Part shown: positions 1-9,149 of the stretch, one piece after another | How positions within the stretch are numbered: position 1 is the stretch's first letter | How the letters are laid out: each line of letters begins with the position of its first letter | Source: Candidatus Chlorohelix allophototropha | GTDB taxonomy: Bacteria > Chloroflexota > Chloroflexia > Chloroheliales > Chloroheliaceae | Assembly: GCF_030389965.1 (NCBI RefSeq) | Contig: NZ_CP128400.1 | Location: 558,001 to 622,000, forward strand | Direction: 5' to 3' | Length of the DNA: 64,000 nt | Position numbers and translations under genes: made by a program | Notes under the pieces: model-generated | The model's input: only the letters and a program-made list of their open reading frames with translations | Databases searched by the model: none | Told to the model about the DNA's origin: nothing

Positions 1-1075
1 GTGCAGTAATACGCGAACTATACTTTAGAGTTTGAGCCTGATCTTCTAGGGCGGTTGGTTTACGGTAATAGAAAGTGTCAAAATTATTGATCAGTTTGAA
101 TTTATCAGAAATTTGCCAGAGTGTTTCGCTATAACCTATGAAAAGATAACTAGCCTCGTTCATAGCTCGATAAATATTATCGATAACCCGACGAGTAATT
201 TCCTGTGAAAAATAAATAGTTACATTTTCGCATATCACTAAATCAAAATTAGAAAACAGATCGACCGGATAATTATCTGAGGCAAGGTTGAAATAGTAAA
301 ATGTCACTGCCGCTTTAATCTCTGGTTTTATGAGATATGTGGCGCGACTCTTGCCACGCGCATGCGGGGCGCGACCATACCCTGAAAATTGCTCCAATTC
401 CAAAGGAGCAGTCGCAACACGTTCATGGGTAGGCGCAAAAAAATACTTATCAACCAGCGTGCGCTCTATCTGACTAATATCATCATTGCGATAACGACCT
501 TCTGCTGCAATGTTCAGGGCTTTTTCACTAATATCGGAAGCAATTATTTGAACTTCCCAATTCTCTTTTGTACCTTTTCGGTTCTGAATCTCGGTAATAG
601 CTTCGGTAACAAGCATTGCTATCGAATACGGCTCTTGCCCGGTCGAGCAACCAGAACTCCATATCCTCAGTTTTTTCTCGCTTGCCCGGCTTTCAATAAG
701 TTCAGGCAAAACTTTCTCACGTATTGCCCTAAAATGTTCTTTATTCCTGAAAAATTTCGTCTCGTTTACCGTAAGTAACTCAACCAAACAATGCGATTCC
801 CGAGTAGCTGAGTTAAGCGCTTGTTTAGATTCACCGAATGTTCGAATCTCGCTGTCAATAGGAAAGGAGTAACTCGCCTCGGCTGCGGCAATAAGCTCAA
901 TATAAGCAGCAATGTTCTTAGGCTTGATTTCCTTGAACCTCTCTTTTACGGCGCTCTTTAGAGTGGGGAATTTGGAGGTATCAAAATACAATCCAAACTT
1001 GCTTTGAAGTATTGAGGAAAGCAGGTTAAAATCATCTAGGTTAAATTCATCGCCGCTAGCGCTAGAATCGGTCAT
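1..1075 (-). CDS. cheR: Chemotaxis protein methyltransferase CheR (partial, cut by window edge)
   Basis: SAM-dependent methyltransferase that methylates glutamates of chemoreceptors. The open frame runs from the ATG at 1075 off the left edge, giving about 358 codons without a stop. Visible motifs are FFRNKEHF before the fold, the SAM-binding stretch IWSSGCSTGQEPYSIAM, a CENVTIYF strand (canonical CheR has C-R-N-V-L-I-Y-F) and FIGYSETLW near the end. A Gly/Arg-rich insert (GYGRAPHARGKSRAT) sits before the beta strand that usually reads VTFYYFNL. The start codon overlaps the cheB stop in an ATGA (1072-1075), which implies translational coupling. The frame continues past the methyltransferase core, so a C-terminal extension beyond the window is possible. 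Confidence 0.9.
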   Translation of the reverse strand, partial: MTDSSASGDEFNLDDFNLLSSILQSKFGLYFDTSKFPTLKSAVKERFKEIKPKNIAAYIELIAAAEASYSFPIDSEIRTFGESKQALNSATRESHCLVELLTVNETKFFRNKEHFRAIREKVLPELIESRASEKKLRIWSSGCSTGQEPYSIAMLVTEAITEIQNRKGTKENWEVQIIASDISEKALNIAAEGRYRNDDISQIERTLVDKYFFAPTHERVATAPLELEQFSGYGRAPHARGKSRATYLIKPEIKAAVTFYYFNLASDNYPVDLFSNFDLVICENVTIYFSQEITRRVIDNIYRAMNEASYLFIGYSETLWQISDKFKLINNFDTFYYRKPTALEDQAQTLKYSSRITA

Positions 1076-2190
1076 AGTATTGTTCTCCGTAATAACTGCT
1101 TACTGAGAACATTTAACCGTGGCGCAATAGACTCAAGCGGCAAAACCTCGCTTACTGCACCCGCTTCAAAAGCAGCTTTCGGCATCCCGTAGATCAGGGA
1201 AGTTACCGCATCCTGCGCTAGGGTACAGGCTCCCGCAGCGTGCATAGCGGAAAGACCTTTTGCACCATCATCACCCATTCCGGTTAATACTACGCCAATC
1301 GCGCGGTTGCCATAGTTTTCTGCAACCGATTGCATTAGTATATCGGCATTTGGACACAATATTACCTTGCCAACCGCAATAAGGGAGACTCGCCTATCTT
1401 GTGTAACCTTAATATTATAGCGGTCAGGGGAAAACAAAACCACACCCGGTTCTAGTAATTCGCCATCCTTTGCTACTCGCACTTCAAGCGGAACCTCACG
1501 ATTAAGCCATTCCACTAGACCACGAGTAAATCCTTCTGAAATATGTTGAACCACAATAAATGGAATAGGTAAATCAGAAGGAAGGTCTGTCAATATTTTC
1601 AACAGGGCGCTAGGTCCGCCGGTACTACAAGCGATGGCGATAAGCTGATATTGATAATCTTCATAAACAAGCGCTTTATTAGAATGAAAGTCAAGTTGAA
1701 TCGGTTCAGTGTTAGTTGTCACATAGGCAGGTGTGGTTTCTGCAAGTTTAGATTCAGATTGCATCGGAGAAGACTTGATATAGGTTTTTATTCCTGCCAA
1801 TAACCGAGCTTTTGCAATCAGCTCTTTTTTCTGGCGCGTCCACATATCCCAACCACTCATCACGGGCTTTTCAATGACATCCAGCGCGCCAGCCGCCATC
1901 ATGCGCAAAGATAATTGCACATCTTCCTTAAGATTGGTAGAGGTAACCACCAGAATAGGGGTTGGATTAGTCGCCATAATCCGCTCGACCGTCTGAAAAC
2001 CATCCATAACAGGCATCCAGACATCCATCGTAATAAGATCGGGATTTAAGCGGGGCAGTAACTCAAGCGCCTCCCGACCGTTGGCAGCCCGCCCGGCAAC
2101 TTTAATATACCGGTCACTCTCCAGTGCCTGAATAAGTATTTCAGCTACCATGTCAGAATCTTCGACTACAAGAACTTTAATTATATTCAT
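1072..2190 (-). CDS. cheB: Chemotaxis response regulator protein-glutamate methylesterase CheB
   Basis: Removes methyl groups from receptor glutamates (and deamidates glutamines) when phosphorylated, opposing CheR. Residues 1-120 form a receiver with acidic pocket E10/D11 and acceptor D56 in LITMDVWMP. After a Q/S/T-rich linker the CheB methylesterase domain follows, with Ser189 (IACSTGGPS), His216 (VVQHISEG) and Asp308 (TGMGDDGAKG) as the expected catalytic triad. At 372 aa it is close to family size. The ATG at 2190 has no strong Shine-Dalgarno sequence and follows the upstream receiver gene by 36 bp. Its stop overlaps the cheR start. Confidence 0.95.
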   Translation of the reverse strand: MNIIKVLVVEDSDMVAEILIQALESDRYIKVAGRAANGREALELLPRLNPDLITMDVWMPVMDGFQTVERIMATNPTPILVVTSTNLKEDVQLSLRMMAAGALDVIEKPVMSGWDMWTRQKKELIAKARLLAGIKTYIKSSPMQSESKLAETTPAYVTTNTEPIQLDFHSNKALVYEDYQYQLIAIACSTGGPSALLKILTDLPSDLPIPFIVVQHISEGFTRGLVEWLNREVPLEVRVAKDGELLEPGVVLFSPDRYNIKVTQDRRVSLIAVGKVILCPNADILMQSVAENYGNRAIGVVLTGMGDDGAKGLSAMHAAGACTLAQDAVTSLIYGMPKAAFEAGAVSEVLPLESIAPRLNVLSKQLLRRTIL

Positions 2191-2226
2191 CAGGAAGCCG
2201 AGGAGTAATTGTTAAAATTGCTAAAA

Positions 2227-2634
2227 TTAATTGGCGGGCTTTCCCTCTTCTTCTTCAAGCCCACGCAAGCGGAAAACCAGCTTAACGCGGTAAGGTAAAT
2301 CTAAAAGGTCAAATTCTTTCACCAGATAATCGTCAGCGCCTACTCTGAAACCTGCCAGTTTCTCTTTGATATTGCCCCGCGAACTTAGCATAACAATGGG
2401 CAAGGATTGAGTTTCTGGCTTTTCGCGAAGGCGACGGCACACCTCAAAACCATCTATACCCGGCATATATACGTCCAGAATCATTAGATCAGGAATTTCG
2501 GCGCCAACTTTATCAAGGGCTTCTTCACCGCTGAAAGCCAGTTGCACCTCATAGTTATTTGCCTCTAGCTTAGCTTTCACCGCTTCTGCTACCAGAGTGC
2601 TGTCATCCACTACCAGTATTTTTCGTTTTGGCAT
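2227..2634 (-). CDS. Single-domain response regulator (CheY/PilH-like)
   Basis: A stand-alone receiver of about 135 aa. It shows the acidic pair in VVDDST, phospho-acceptor Asp in LMILDVYMPGIDG, the switch Ser in IVMLSSRG and the conserved Lys in DDYLVKEF. I place the start at the ATG at 2634 (MPKRKILVV) because an AGGAGA sits 6 nt upstream at 2641-2646. An upstream in-frame start at 2667 would add residues with no family match. It lies between the hybrid cheA and cheB, so it probably receives phosphate from CheA, either as output or as a phosphate sink for the CheA receiver domain. There is no DNA-binding domain. Confidence 0.9.
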   Translation of the reverse strand: MPKRKILVVDDSTLVAEAVKAKLEANNYEVQLAFSGEEALDKVGAEIPDLMILDVYMPGIDGFEVCRRLREKPETQSLPIVMLSSRGNIKEKLAGFRVGADDYLVKEFDLLDLPYRVKLVFRLRGLEEEEGKPAN

Positions 2635-2698
2635 CAATGATCTCCTAAGATAATGAGACACGCACAAATATCTGTAATTATAGCAAAATTTGAATACT

Positions 2699-5494
2699 TT
2701 AATCTGTCAAATATTCAATTGTATTAAGTAAACTATTCTGATTAAAATCGCTTTTTGTAATATAAGCCTGCGCACCAACTGCAATACCCTTACGTTTTTG
2801 TTCTTCATTATTCAGTGAAGATACAATTATAACAGGTAAATGACGGAGTTTAGAATTTGATTTTATACTAGTGGTTAGCTCAAATCCATTCATATGGGGC
2901 ATCTCAATATCAGATATTACAAGATCGTAGCGGTTATCGACCAATAGAACCTCAAGAGCGCGAGTACCATCATCGGCAATATCCACCAGATAGCCATTTG
3001 CCTCAAGAATACTCTTTTCCAGTTCGCGGGTAGTAATGCTATCGTCCACTACCAGAATACGCTTCTGACGCGGTTTTTCCTCTTTTAACCTCAAGCTGCT
3101 GCGGGTAGTGGTTATTTTTACACGGGCAGTTGAAACCAGATTTGGAACATCTAGAATCATTACCACTTTACCGTCACCTAGAATAGTAGCACTATTGACA
3201 TGCGGAACTTTTAACAACTTTCCTAGACTCTTTATTACGATCTCAACCTCATCTTCGAGGGAGTCGACCAACAAGCAGAAATGGCGTTCGCTTGAACCAA
3301 CTACAACGGCTGGCATCCGCTCAAAATTAAACCGTGCTGGATTCCGGCGCTCGCTTTCCGTATTCATCATCCTAATACGGGTACTCGCGGTAGGGTCAGC
3401 CAGTGTCAACCCGCTTAGCGTATCGGTAATAGCCTCTTTCGAACTTGAGATACCTGTGCTATAGCTACCCTTAACCGCTAAACCCTTTCCTGTAGTTTCA
3501 TTCCGGTTTCGTTGCATAGCAGCTAGTTGCCATTGGAAAACAGGATGTTTGGCGTTGGCAAATTCCCCCAATAATTCGCTCAAGCGTATAATCGGAACCA
3601 GTATATTCCGGTGCATTACTACATCTCGTCCGGCTCTGGTTAAGATATCTTCCGGCGCAAGATAAAGCATCGACTCGATATTGGGGGCAGGAATAGCATA
3701 AACCTGTGAATCAACCTTAACCAGCAAAGCGCGACTGGTGGCAATTGTCAAAGGTACTTTCAGGTTAAAGGTGGTGCCTTTTGTTTCTTCGCTTATTATT
3801 GAAACCTGACCACCCAACCGCTCCACGTTCTTCTTAACTACATCCATCCCTACGCCACGCCCGCTGACATCGGTAATTATTGCGCTGGTGCTAAAACCGG
3901 GTTCGTAGATCATTGTGATCAACTCTTCTTTGGACATGCTGCGCGCCCGGTTTTCCGAAACCAAGCCTTTCATTATGACACGTTCCCTGACTCTATCCAG
4001 ATTTATACCGTTGCCATCATCCGAGATTCTTATCGTTACAAAGCTCCCTTCCTGAGCCGCTTCCATTGTCAGGCGACCTTCTTCTGGTTTTCCCGCCGCA
4101 AGCCGCTGTTCTGGAAATTCTATCCCGTGATCAAGCGCGTTTCTGAGTAGGTGTAATATCGGGTCGCGAATATCTTCCAGTACTTTCTTATCAACTTCAA
4201 TTTCACCGCCCATTACGGTTAGCGTAGGGTTGCCACGCCCCAAAGAGCGCGCCAAATTACGTACAAAGGGGCGGAATTCCTCAAATAACGTGCCGATTGG
4301 TAGCATCCGAATACTCAGAACATTGCGCTCTAGTTCATCTACTGTATTTTGCAGGTGATTGGCATGTTCCTCGTAAACTCTAAAGGTGGAGCGCAAAAGT
4401 CCTTCTAGGAGAGTATCAATTTCCTTAACATCGAACAGTTCATCGCGCAATTCAAAAAGGGTTGCAATCTCGGAGGGGTCGCGGTTATTTGTAATAAGCG
4501 CGCGCGATAACGGTCCAGAGCGTTGCTTGCGCCTTAACAAATCCATAATCTGCCGCAATTTATCCAGTACCGACATTGCTTCCATTTTACTCAGTACAAA
4601 TTCGCTGGAAATGTTCATTAGGTCGTCCAGCTTGTTGACATGCACCGCTAAAGTTTGCGCTTCGAGGCGATTTGTCAATTGAGGTGGATTTTTCTGAACG
4701 GAAATAGCGGGAGGTACTTCTATCTCTATCTCATGCGTGTTACCAAGCAAGCTGTGTAATTTCTGAACTAACTCGCTGGTATTCTCATCGGAAGGTGAAT
4801 TAGATACCGCATGCTCGATGTATTCTAATCCCTCAAAGATAGTATCGAGCATATCGGACTGTAGCTTCAAGCCATTATCGCGTGCAGCAGCAAAGATTTC
4901 TTCAAGTTCGTGGGCTACCCTCTTGATGCTATGATACCCAAGCATCGCGGCGTTACCCTTCAAGGTATGTGCTAACCGGAATATCTCTTGCAAAATCGCG
5001 CCATTGCCGGGCGTACGTTCCATTTCAACCAGCAACTGGCTGATTTTTAGGAGTTGCGTTTGCGCTTCTTCGGAGAATCTTTCATTGTGTGATTGAGTAG
5101 TGCTAACCGCTGGAGGCGCTTTAAAGAGTACTTTCAGTTTATTGGTTATTGAAGTTATATCCGGCATGGTTGCGCCCGAAGTAACCGAAGCGTCTACACA
5201 GCTTTGCAAAATGTCCAACGCTTCAAACAGCAGATCGGTTATTTCCGGGCGCATAGATAATTTGCCATCACGCATATCACCGAAAATAGTTTCCATGTCG
5301 TGCGCCAAATTGCTGACCGGAATAATATTCAACATTCTGGCGTTACCTTTAAGCGTGTGCGCCGCTCTGAAAATGGAATTAATCAATCCCAGGTTCTGCG
5401 AATCTCGTTCAAGGTCAACCAATTGCTGGCTTATTTGCAGAAGTTGCTTATCGGCTTCTTCTTTGAACTTTGGTAGAAATCTATCCCTTTCCAA
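2699..5494 (-). CDS. cheA: Hybrid chemotaxis histidine kinase CheA with C-terminal receiver
   Basis: Central kinase of the chemosensory array, 931 aa. Two HPt domains carry His46 and His176, both in HTLKGNA motifs. A dimerisation region lies around 285-400. The HATPase domain shows HLLRNALDHG (about 448-457), SDDGNGI (491-497) and SGRGVGMDVV (544-553). A CheW-like domain spans about 580-800, interrupted by a low-complexity linker near 645-730. A receiver at 811-931 has acceptor D862 (VISDIEMP). This hybrid layout resembles the alternative-function (Pil-Chp, Frz, cyanobacterial) type more than the E. coli type. The start is a TTG at 5494. It is the only start available, since an in-frame stop lies seven codons upstream, and it overlaps the end of the preceding HPt gene by 14 nt. 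Confidence 0.92.
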   Translation of the reverse strand: MERDRFLPKFKEEADKQLLQISQQLVDLERDSQNLGLINSIFRAAHTLKGNARMLNIIPVSNLAHDMETIFGDMRDGKLSMRPEITDLLFEALDILQSCVDASVTSGATMPDITSITNKLKVLFKAPPAVSTTQSHNERFSEEAQTQLLKISQLLVEMERTPGNGAILQEIFRLAHTLKGNAAMLGYHSIKRVAHELEEIFAAARDNGLKLQSDMLDTIFEGLEYIEHAVSNSPSDENTSELVQKLHSLLGNTHEIEIEVPPAISVQKNPPQLTNRLEAQTLAVHVNKLDDLMNISSEFVLSKMEAMSVLDKLRQIMDLLRRKQRSGPLSRALITNNRDPSEIATLFELRDELFDVKEIDTLLEGLLRSTFRVYEEHANHLQNTVDELERNVLSIRMLPIGTLFEEFRPFVRNLARSLGRGNPTLTVMGGEIEVDKKVLEDIRDPILHLLRNALDHGIEFPEQRLAAGKPEEGRLTMEAAQEGSFVTIRISDDGNGINLDRVRERVIMKGLVSENRARSMSKEELITMIYEPGFSTSAIITDVSGRGVGMDVVKKNVERLGGQVSIISEETKGTTFNLKVPLTIATSRALLVKVDSQVYAIPAPNIESMLYLAPEDILTRAGRDVVMHRNILVPIIRLSELLGEFANAKHPVFQWQLAAMQRNRNETTGKGLAVKGSYSTGISSSKEAITDTLSGLTLADPTASTRIRMMNTESERRNPARFNFERMPAVVVGSSERHFCLLVDSLEDEVEIVIKSLGKLLKVPHVNSATILGDGKVVMILDVPNLVSTARVKITTTRSSLRLKEEKPRQKRILVVDDSITTRELEKSILEANGYLVDIADDGTRALEVLLVDNRYDLVISDIEMPHMNGFELTTSIKSNSKLRHLPVIIVSSLNNEEQKRKGIAVGAQAYITKSDFNQNSLLNTIEYLTD

Positions 5495-5849
5495 TTTCGT
5501 CCACTTCCCGTGTCAGTTCTGCTACTAGAGCAAGGAGTCTTTGTCTCTTCAATTCTGAGAAAAGATTGGGTCTTTTAAAAACTTTGTGCAGGCTATTTTC
5601 CAGCCGCTCGGCTTTATCGGCAATTTCTTGCAACCCCACCATTGCCGCTGAGCCTTTAATAGTATGCCCCAAACGGAAAAATTCCCGCAATTCAGGATTG
5701 AGCGCAGTAAGTTGGTCAGTATTTTCGACAGGTTGGGATGGTATGTTAGGCTGCACTTGGCGCAAGCCCTGCTCAAGCAGTTGCAAATGCGCTGCTGCTT
5801 CCTGCTTGAAACGAAGCACCCATTTCAAACTTGTTGGTGGTACACTCAT
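5481..5849 (-). CDS. Stand-alone histidine phosphotransfer (HPt) protein
   Basis: A 122-aa protein that is essentially one HPt domain, with the phosphorylatable His in GHTIKGSAAMVG. The flanking helices resemble those of the two HPt domains at the start of the downstream CheA. The ATG at 5849 overlaps the preceding CheW-like stop in an ATGA, and its own stop lies 14 nt inside the cheA frame. It could pass phosphate between CheA and the receivers. Alternatively it could be a third HPt that was once, or still is by frameshift, part of a three-HPt CheA. The in-phase junction would need a +1 shift near the AAAGGG run at about 5484-5489. Confidence 0.8.
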   Translation of the reverse strand: MSVPPTSLKWVLRFKQEAAAHLQLLEQGLRQVQPNIPSQPVENTDQLTALNPELREFFRLGHTIKGSAAMVGLQEIADKAERLENSLHKVFKRPNLFSELKRQRLLALVAELTREVDEIGKG

Positions 5850-6553
5850 TGCAACTTGCCTGAATAAATAATATCTTTTATGGTAGCTAGATTAATCAAG
5901 GCTATCGGGCGGCGGGTATCGGTAGCAATGTTATTTCTACCCACATTTGCCCCCTCTAATTCCGGTTTGCCGGACACAATAGCCTTATTCTCAATTGAGC
6001 TTATCAAGTTAACCGGCTGTAATATTCCAGAATCTAGTAATGGTTCATCTTCCGAGAGCAGCAACTCATGATCCACCAGCACCATTCCCATCAAAATACC
6101 TTTGAGCGCAGGGGCTACCCAGTCGGGTAGCGTATGAATATCGGACAGACGGAAGGTTTGGATTGTAAGTAGGTCATCCAACGCAATACCGAAGGGTTGT
6201 AAAATCTTGTCACCTGCTCTGGATGTACCACTAACCAAGATACGAGAACGATCAAGCGTTTCCACGAGTGGTAATTTTAACAGACGCGCTAATTCTAACA
6301 CTGGCAATTTACTGTCCTGATATGCTACTTCAGCCCATAGAGTTTCATCATTGGGTTGTGGTGAGTGTAACACCTGAATACCAGAAACAATAATGTTATA
6401 AATCTGGCTCATGAGCAACGCCACCGGTTGATTTCCGGCATAACCAAGCATAAGGGAAACCTGCTTGAGCGTATTCGGTTTGCCAGTTAGGGCAGCGCCT
6501 TTGAGCATTAGCTCAGTTAGCCCTTTGGAAAAAGAAGAAAAGTCAGGAGGCAA
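5846..6553 (-). CDS. Divergent CheW-like protein
   Basis: A 235-aa soluble protein between a clear CheW and the HPt/CheA genes. The middle and C-terminal parts look CheW-like: WAEVAYQDSKLPVLELARLL resembles the strand/helix in which CheW sets its ligand loop, and FGIALDDLLTIQ and LKGILMGMVLVDHELLL resemble later CheW strands. The first 50 residues are helical and unlike standard CheW. The start is ambiguous: TTG at 6553, or ATG at 6508, which shortens the protein by 15 residues. The stop overlaps the HPt start (ATGA). Position and fold suggest a second coupling protein or an adaptor that docks the detached HPt. This assignment is inferential. Confidence 0.55.
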   Translation of the reverse strand: MPPDFSSFSKGLTELMLKGAALTGKPNTLKQVSLMLGYAGNQPVALLMSQIYNIIVSGIQVLHSPQPNDETLWAEVAYQDSKLPVLELARLLKLPLVETLDRSRILVSGTSRAGDKILQPFGIALDDLLTIQTFRLSDIHTLPDWVAPALKGILMGMVLVDHELLLSEDEPLLDSGILQPVNLISSIENKAIVSGKPELEGANVGRNNIATDTRRPIALINLATIKDIIYSGKLQ

Positions 6554-6576
6554 GCTTACAAACTCATTTCGTTAGA

Positions 6577-7110
6577 TTACGACTGATCTGCACCGGCTAT
6601 CATTCTTAATATTGCTTCTATATTTAAAACCCCAAGCATTTTACTGTCAAGACTGATTTCAGCATTAATATAGTTGCTAATACCGGAACTGCTATCCACC
6701 TGTTTGTTCAACTCACTTTGACGCACGTGTTTAACTTCGGTGGTCGAATCAACCAGTATTCCGAAAGGGTGGTGTTCATGATTGATTATTACTATGCGAC
6801 TGGCACGAGTCGGCAGCGAAGGAATCAATTCAAACATTTTGTGCAAATCAATCAATGGGTATATAGCGCTTCGGTAATTAACAACCCCCAGTATGTAGTT
6901 TGATGCTCCCGGAACTTGTGTCACTTCCAACATCCGCGCTACCACTTTTATCTGCTCTAGCAGTATTCCAAACCACTCATCTCCAAGGTAAAAAGTTAGC
7001 AGAGTTACATCCGGTTCAGGGGAGTTTTCCCCTGCGCGCTCGCTGTTGCGTTTTTCTAACTCAAGGGCAAGGAGTTCTGCCTCGGTAAATTCTTCGCCTT
7101 GCATGCTCAC
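6577..7110 (-). CDS. cheW: Chemotaxis coupling protein CheW
   Basis: Scaffold linking receptors to CheA. The 177-aa protein has an acidic 35-residue N-terminal tail and then the CheW fold: LTFYLGDEWFGILLEQIKVV, VPGASNYILGVVNYRSAIYPLIDL (the NxRG-type turn reads NYRS here), and FGILVDSTTEVKHV. GTG at 7110 is preferred over the ATG at 7104 because GGAGGGG lies 13 nt upstream of the GTG. That Shine-Dalgarno sits inside the end of the mcp gene, whose stop is 5 bp away, so the two are translationally linked. Confidence 0.9.
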   Translation of the reverse strand: MSMQGEEFTEAELLALELEKRNSERAGENSPEPDVTLLTFYLGDEWFGILLEQIKVVARMLEVTQVPGASNYILGVVNYRSAIYPLIDLHKMFELIPSLPTRASRIVIINHEHHPFGILVDSTTEVKHVRQSELNKQVDSSSGISNYINAEISLDSKMLGVLNIEAILRMIAGADQS

Positions 7111-7115
7111 TTTAG

Positions 7116-8987
7116 TTATATCCCCTCCGGATTTAGTGAAGGGGCATCCAATTTGTCACGATAGGGTATCTCCTCATTTTCCGGCTCTAAACCGGATGTA
7201 ATGCCATTTGTTGAGGAAGTGCCACCGCTGCCCGTTTCATCAAGTCGTATTTTGAATTGACTAGTAAGCTGTTTCATAGTTTTAGCTACTTCATCTAGTG
7301 AGGTTGCCAGTTTGCTATTGTGTACCGCAGAAGCTGCCGCATCTTCAATTACTATAGCTATTTGTCGCATGTTTGCAACCACTTGTTCACTGGCGCTACG
7401 TTGTTGCTGGGTCGCCAGAGAAATAGCATTAGATAGTTGGGCTGTCCGATCAATCTGCTGGATTATATTCTCGTTAGCATCGCCGGAACGATGCGCCAGC
7501 ACCACACCGTATTCTGCCTGTTTCATACCCTGTTCGGTAGACATTACGCTGGCAGCAGTAGCATATTGGATTTCGGTTAATACTTCTTGAACCTCACGAG
7601 TAGCTGCCCGACTGCGCTCTGCCAGCTTTTTAACTTCCGCTGCTACCACCGCAAAGCGTTTCCCGCTTCCTCCCGCCGCTGCGCTTTCGATAGCAGCATT
7701 AAGTGCTAGCAAATGAGTTTGGTCAGCAATTCCGGTAATTTGCTCAATTATATGACCTACGCGCTGTGAACGCTCGTTCAAAGCTAGAATTTTCTCGGCA
7801 ATATCCTGCACTTTCAGTTTTAGCTGGCTTATGCTGTTAATGCTTTCCTTTAAAGTAATCTGACCTTCACCAGCATCCACCAGAGCTTCTTCAGCCGCTT
7901 TTACCACCAGTGAAGCTGCTTCGGCAATTTCTCCGGCAGTATGATTTAGCTCCTCGATTGTCAGGGTAGCTTCCAGCACCGCTTCAGCCTGTTCATTACT
8001 GGAAGTTGCAGAAAAGCGGCTGGCAGAGGCAATCATCGCTGAAGATGCACTAATCTGGATGGATTTTTCTTGTAATTGGCTATAGGATTTGGCAAGGCGA
8101 TGGATTGTCTCATTGTAGGTTTTGCCAAGATCTCCAAATTCATCCCGATTGATTATCTCTAGCGAAGTAACCAAATCACCTTCAGCCAATCCTTTAAGGT
8201 GCTCTTTAAGAGTCAGAACCGGACGTGTAAACAAATAGCTGAAAACTGTCCCAAGACCCAATGCCAACGTTATGGCTAAAAGACCTGCAAATAATAATAT
8301 CCAAAGGGCGGTTTCCTTGTATACATTAGCTTGCCGCACAGTCTCGGCATTCTGACCCTGAATTTTTATTTGGTTTTTCTGAACCGCATCCTGAAAATTG
8401 GATAAATTAACAGTTATCGCGCTAAGTTTTGTATCAGACTGTACCCATAGAGTACGAGCCACTTCAGGATGGTTAGTAACACTTAAATCTACAACCCGAT
8501 CTAAATCCGATAAAAGAGCCTGCAAATCACTTATCAGGTTTTGCGCTGTCTGCACAAGCTGGTTAGTTTTCGCACCTTGCAAATCAAAATTGGCGGGCAA
8601 ATCCTGAATTTGCTGGAGAGTTGAATCAATCTGAACTCGTTGTCCCTTAAAATCCATCACATAGCCATTTATAAGAGAAACGGCTTGTGTAGATTGAGCC
8701 ATATTGGTCAAAACCAACTCATTAGTCCGATTGATTGTATTTATGTCAACTCTAATACGGGAAAGCTCATTCTCAAGGTTATCAGCAGAGTGCATTAGAT
8801 TGAGCGCTTTATCAACTTCAAGTTGCGAAGAATAGACCTGATTCAGGTTATCTATCAGATTAACTCTTACAGAAATTCCGAAGATGGCAATGATAATAAT
8901 GCAAAGGCTGGTAACAAAAAAACCACTGAGCAATTTAAAAAAAATGTTGGCTTTCCACAATTCCAGCCAGCGCAACAACCTGTTCAT
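7116..8987 (-). CDS. Methyl-accepting chemotaxis protein (transmembrane receptor)
   Basis: A receptor of 623 aa that controls CheA through CheW. TM1 is about 17-41 and TM2 about 227-252. Between them lies a helical extracytoplasmic sensor of roughly 185 residues, probably a four-helix bundle. A HAMP domain follows (about 253-305; [19 protein letters not shown]). The cytoplasmic signalling hairpin contains [20 protein letters not shown] and [16 protein letters not shown], the CheA/CheW contact region. It is the first gene of the chemosensory operon. A 162-bp AT-rich gap separates it from the upstream signalling operon. The ligand cannot be inferred. Confidence 0.93.
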   Translation of the reverse strand: MNRLLRWLELWKANIFFKLLSGFFVTSLCIIIIAIFGISVRVNLIDNLNQVYSSQLEVDKALNLMHSADNLENELSRIRVDINTINRTNELVLTNMAQSTQAVSLINGYVMDFKGQRVQIDSTLQQIQDLPANFDLQGAKTNQLVQTAQNLISDLQALLSDLDRVVDLSVTNHPEVARTLWVQSDTKLSAITVNLSNFQDAVQKNQIKIQGQNAETVRQANVYKETALWILLFAGLLAITLALGLGTVFSYLFTRPVLTLKEHLKGLAEGDLVTSLEIINRDEFGDLGKTYNETIHRLAKSYSQLQEKSIQISASSAMIASASRFSATSSNEQAEAVLEATLTIEELNHTAGEIAEAASLVVKAAEEALVDAGEGQITLKESINSISQLKLKVQDIAEKILALNERSQRVGHIIEQITGIADQTHLLALNAAIESAAAGGSGKRFAVVAAEVKKLAERSRAATREVQEVLTEIQYATAASVMSTEQGMKQAEYGVVLAHRSGDANENIIQQIDRTAQLSNAISLATQQQRSASEQVVANMRQIAIVIEDAAASAVHNSKLATSLDEVAKTMKQLTSQFKIRLDETGSGGTSSTNGITSGLEPENEEIPYRDKLDAPSLNPEGI

Positions 8988-9149
8988 TTGCTCTGATTAC
9001 CTGCCTTTCCAGGTCAGATTTATGTAGTAGGTAATGAAGTTAAAACTTGGCAAATATAGTACAATTTTTACAAGCTTCATTAATTAATAATCATTATAAA
9101 AATAATACTACCATAAAAAGAGGGTTTTGACAGTAATGATTCTTAAGGT

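Noticed and set aside
389-778. Plus-strand 129-codon frame
   Set aside because: It is antisense to the cheR methyltransferase, whose conserved motifs lie in the minus-strand frame.
5549-5867. Short frames on both strands inside the HPt region
   Set aside because: They are shadows of the HPt gene; none has family motifs or a ribosome-binding site.
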